A stretch of DNA of 64,000 nt, from contig JAMSLZ010000006.1 of assembly GCA_026027325.1 (NCBI GenBank), forward strand, positions 1,178,001 to 1,242,000, written 5' to 3'. Below are positions 63,419 through 64,000 of this stretch, piece by piece (the first letter of the stretch is position 1; every line of letters starts with the position of its first letter). The stretch comes from Actinomucor elegans (Eukaryota; Mucoromycota; Mucoromycetes; Mucorales; Mucoraceae). Position numbers and translations under genes: made by a program. The notes beneath the pieces were generated by a model. That model was not told the origin of the DNA and searched no databases. It was given only the letters and a program-made list of their open reading frames with translations.

Positions 63419-64000
63419 ATAGTTCACTTAGTTGAATTACATATATATGATTGAATATCTAAATGAATATCAGTATTATACAATATTATCTTTTCAATGT
63501 GGTCCTTACTGTTAGCAACAGTTTTACTAGTGGGTATGATAAAAAGAAGAATTCGGCCTTGATGAATGTAGTTTATCCGAAATTTTATGAAGTCAGGAGA
63601 GATAATAACTTCAACCAGTGAGAAGACAATATGCGGAATAATGTTGAGGTTTTGATTAGCTATTCTCATTAATTTCTTAGTCTGATAGAAAAACCAATTT
63701 CAATCAATTCACAAAAAGCTACTAATGAAAGTATAGCAATTATATGACATACTAATAATCGACAATGAAAATATAATTAATATTAAGAACTTTCAACAGA
63801 TTTTAATTTAACGTCTCAATCAGTTGGCAGCCCATCATGTTCAGAATGAGCGATTGAGCCTAGCTAGACCACAATTGGGTTCTAATACTCTTTTAGTGTA
63901 TTACATGCTTTTCATACGTTTGTCAAGTTCAACCCAATTCTGACAAATGATTTCATCTAACAATAGATTTTTTGTTTTGTTTTGCTTGATTTAACATTAT
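63419..64000. other. Spacer to window end
   Basis: Holds a dispersed repeat at about 63811-63875 (CATCATGTTCAGAATGAGCG). No gene supported; the minus-strand frame 63424-63669 has no domain. Confidence 0.5.
63811..63875 (+). repeat. Dispersed degenerate repeat, copy
   Basis: Right half shared with the family at 34766: TGTTCAGAATGAGCGATTG. Confidence 0.5.

Overview
The window reads as nuclear DNA of a Mucoromycota fungus, probably Mucorales. This is inferred from AT-rich spacers, many 45-80 bp GT-AG introns, Gln-rich regulatory protein sequence, a tandem microsomal P450 family, and decayed DIRS-like and LINE-like retrotransposons. No database search was possible; gene names rest on motifs and on reading frames that close exactly across introns.

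Layout. 1-3355: 3' part of a Gln/Ala-rich, Mediator-like regulator. 3356-6190: gene-free. 6301-6826: small secreted double-psi beta-barrel protein. 8817-14330: gene-poor, with three tRNA-Lys(CTT) genes, two of them inside a perfect 281 bp inverted repeat around a 2 kb spacer, plus a fold-back element and microsatellites. 15007-18649: cytochrome b5, a TENA/THI-4 protein and an RMI1-like protein. 18870-21495: broken DIRS-type retrotransposon. 22735-37313: three tandem P450 genes (A, B, C), with a FAR1-like remnant and a broken LINE between A and B. 38594-40449: AMP-forming acyl-CoA ligase with a possible peroxisomal tail. 42835-53789: dense block of FUSC-like membrane protein, cysteine synthase, Rpp21-like RNase P subunit, SNX4/Atg24-like sorting nexin and Atg22-like transporter. 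53790-55909: repeats. 55910-64000: SWIRM protein, GT62 mannosyltransferase, an AIG1/FAR-17a-like protein on the minus strand, and a class 3 aldehyde dehydrogenase.

How the genes may relate. Most are housekeeping genes. Three local themes stand out. Snx4-like and Atg22-like genes, both autophagy/vacuole functions, lie head to tail 85 bp apart. The P450s, acyl-CoA ligase, fatty-aldehyde-type dehydrogenase and AIG1-like protein all suit lipid or aromatic-acid metabolism, but no co-regulation is visible. The P450s are a patchwork that suggests gene conversion, and two of them lack the usual acidic residue of the oxygen-activation motif.

I found no convincing new multi-gene system. The most unusual structures are the perfect inverted repeat carrying two tRNA-Lys genes, the mosaic P450 triplet with its altered I-helix motif, and several dispersed repeat families that the coding features do not explain.
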